DNA of 64,000 bases from Methanoregulaceae archaeon (GTDB lineage Archaea > Halobacteriota > Methanomicrobia > Methanomicrobiales > Methanospirillaceae), in NCBI GenBank assembly GCA_015660965.1, contig JACTVG010000006.1:57879-121878 (forward strand). Reading direction: 5' to 3'. Made by a program: the position numbers and the translations under genes. Below, in pieces: positions 63,264-64,000 of this stretch. Under the pieces are notes generated by a model. It did not search any database. It was not told the DNA's origin and saw only the letters and a list, made by a program, of their open reading frames with translations. Position 1 is the first letter of the stretch; each line of letters begins with the position of its first letter.

Positions 63264-63599
63264 TTACACCAATGCCATTAATTTTTGCAATAGGAACAAC
63301 AGCATCACAAATACGATGAGTCCTGCGACTAGACCATACAGTATGCCGATATCCCGTCCAATCTTTCTTCCTACACGCTGCGCAATTTCCGCGTCCACGA
63401 ACTCGAGTTTCTTCTCAATCTTATCGAGCCGCTTCTCGACCTCGAGGAACTGGGGGTTTGCACCCGCTGCAGCCATCTCAATACCCACACCCGCTTCCTT
63501 GACTTCAACGAGCATAGGATCGGCGGCGAATGCGCCGGGGTCGCGGGCTTTGAGTTCATTCATCTTGGCCTTGATGACGTTGAGGTCTTCAGACTCCAT
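63264..63599 (-). CDS. mtrG: MtrG-like membrane subunit carrying an MtrA-type linker at its N-terminus
   Basis: A 111-residue frame. Residues 50-111 fit Mtr[43 protein letters not shown] then a C-terminal helix. Residues 1-40 fit the linker after the cobamide domain of MtrA (INELxxKDPGAFEE type: [19 protein letters not shown]). The frame overlaps the MtrA frame by 40 bases in a different register. Either the two are a fused or misread pair, or the linker has moved to MtrG. Confidence 0.75.
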   Translation of the reverse strand: MESEDLNVIKAKMNELKARDPGAFAADPMLVEVKEAGVGIEMAAAGANPQFLEVEKRLDKIEKKLEFVDAEIAQRVGRKIGRDIGILYGLVAGLIVFVMLLFLLQKLMALV

Positions 63600-64000
63600 A
63601 TGTTAACGGCTTCAACCTGCTCCTGGAAGCGTTTTATGGCTTCATCCTTGAGATTCTCGATGAACGGGATTGCACCTTCAGCACCGACAACCCTACCCTC
63701 TTTCACACCGCCTTTGTGGAGAGCCAGCATAGTCTGGCCGGCGAGGTGACCTTTGACCTCAGTACCACAACAGAGCATGAATCGGATGTTGGGATTGGCG
63801 ATGATGTTGGCGATAACCTTTTCGAGCCCGAGATTTTCGGTCTTACAGGAACCGCATAATGCAGCGCCTGAATCACAGAGACCTTTTTCGTCAAGGTGCG
63901 ATCCCATGGTCACGATAGCAACACATGAGTTTCCGTCACCTGAGATGAAGTCTCCTTTGACGAGTGGCCAGCCGCTTATTGGTGATTTCTTGTTTGCCAT
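63560..64000 (-). CDS. mtrA: Tetrahydromethanopterin S-methyltransferase subunit A, frame ends before its linker
   Basis: MtrA carries the cobamide that shuttles the methyl group to coenzyme M. The frame starts at the last base of the window ([19 protein letters not shown], matching the family start) and covers the cobamide domain ([74 protein letters not shown]). It then ends in an out-of-frame tail ([13 protein letters not shown]). In other methanogens this point continues with a MID-E(D) linker, which here lies in the neighbouring frame. Confidence 0.85.
   Translation of the reverse strand: MANKKSPISGWPLVKGDFISGDGNSCVAIVTMGSHLDEKGLCDSGAALCGSCKTENLGLEKVIANIIANPNIRFMLCCGTEVKGHLAGQTMLALHKGGVKEGRVVGAEGAIPFIENLKDEAIKRFQEQVEAVNIWSLKTSTSSRPR

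Overview
The window is chromosomal DNA of a hydrogenotrophic methanogenic euryarchaeon, most likely a member of the order Methanomicrobiales. Methanogenesis genes are present (mer, mtd, mtrA/G/H). Archaeal information-processing genes include aIF2-beta, Rpo11, aEF-1-beta, Cbf5, an archaeal SRP RNA and the complete archaeal S10/spc-type ribosomal cluster ending in secY-adkA-EMC3-cmk. A large surface-layer protein carries a C-terminal PGF-type sorting signal. The genus cannot be fixed from the sequence alone.

Layout. 1-6.5 kb: purL (cut by the left edge), aIF2-beta, rpo11, a metallo-beta-lactamase-fold hydrolase, a single-domain AAA ATPase, methionine aminopeptidase and an M24 peptidase. 6.5-10.2 kb: two small proteins, two tRNAs, a methyltransferase-like protein, the SRP RNA directly followed by malate dehydrogenase, aEF-1-beta and a 53-residue zinc ribbon. 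10.4-13.4 kb: a coupled pair of HTH regulators, a HEAT-repeat protein, and nadX-nadC of NAD synthesis. 13.6-23.6 kb: two paralogous acyltransferases around iorAB and hypotheticals, then cbf5-hemD, a DUF1614 membrane protein, a thymidylate synthase and three tRNAs. 24-33.8 kb: a surface-protein region with the S-layer protein, AMP phosphorylase, a beta-repeat membrane protein and a von Willebrand A-type exoprotein. 33.8-41.3 kb: a dUTPase/dCTP-deaminase-family gene coupled to nrpR, a divergent FtsZ/tubulin-like protein with a long charged tail, mer, a GalT-like protein, mtd and a Tfx-type regulator. 41.3-42 kb: a non-coding stretch rich in helices. 42-56.7 kb: about 23 tightly packed ribosomal protein and secretion genes. 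56.7-62.2 kb: two GNAT-fold proteins, MarC, an APC permease, a double rubredoxin, a small S-layer-like module protein and a TPR protein. 62.2-64 kb: mtrH, mtrG and mtrA, cut at the right edge.

How the genes work together. mtd, mer and mtr form consecutive steps of the C1 pathway (methenyl- to methylene- to methyl-H4MPT, then methyl transfer to coenzyme M). The Tfx-type regulator lies divergent from mtd. The ribosomal cluster is translationally coupled by many ATGA, TGATG and TAATG overlaps. Most tRNAs are single units.

Points most worth a second look: an apparent one-base frame break in mtrA together with joining of its linker to mtrG and absence of mtrF; an unexplained, helix-rich candidate RNA upstream of rpl3; a tubulin/FtsZ-like GTPase with a degenerate glycine signature and a charged tail of about 330 residues; ribosomal protein eL32 with a tail of about 120 residues rich in lysine; and a small anchored protein that repeats one module of the S-layer protein.
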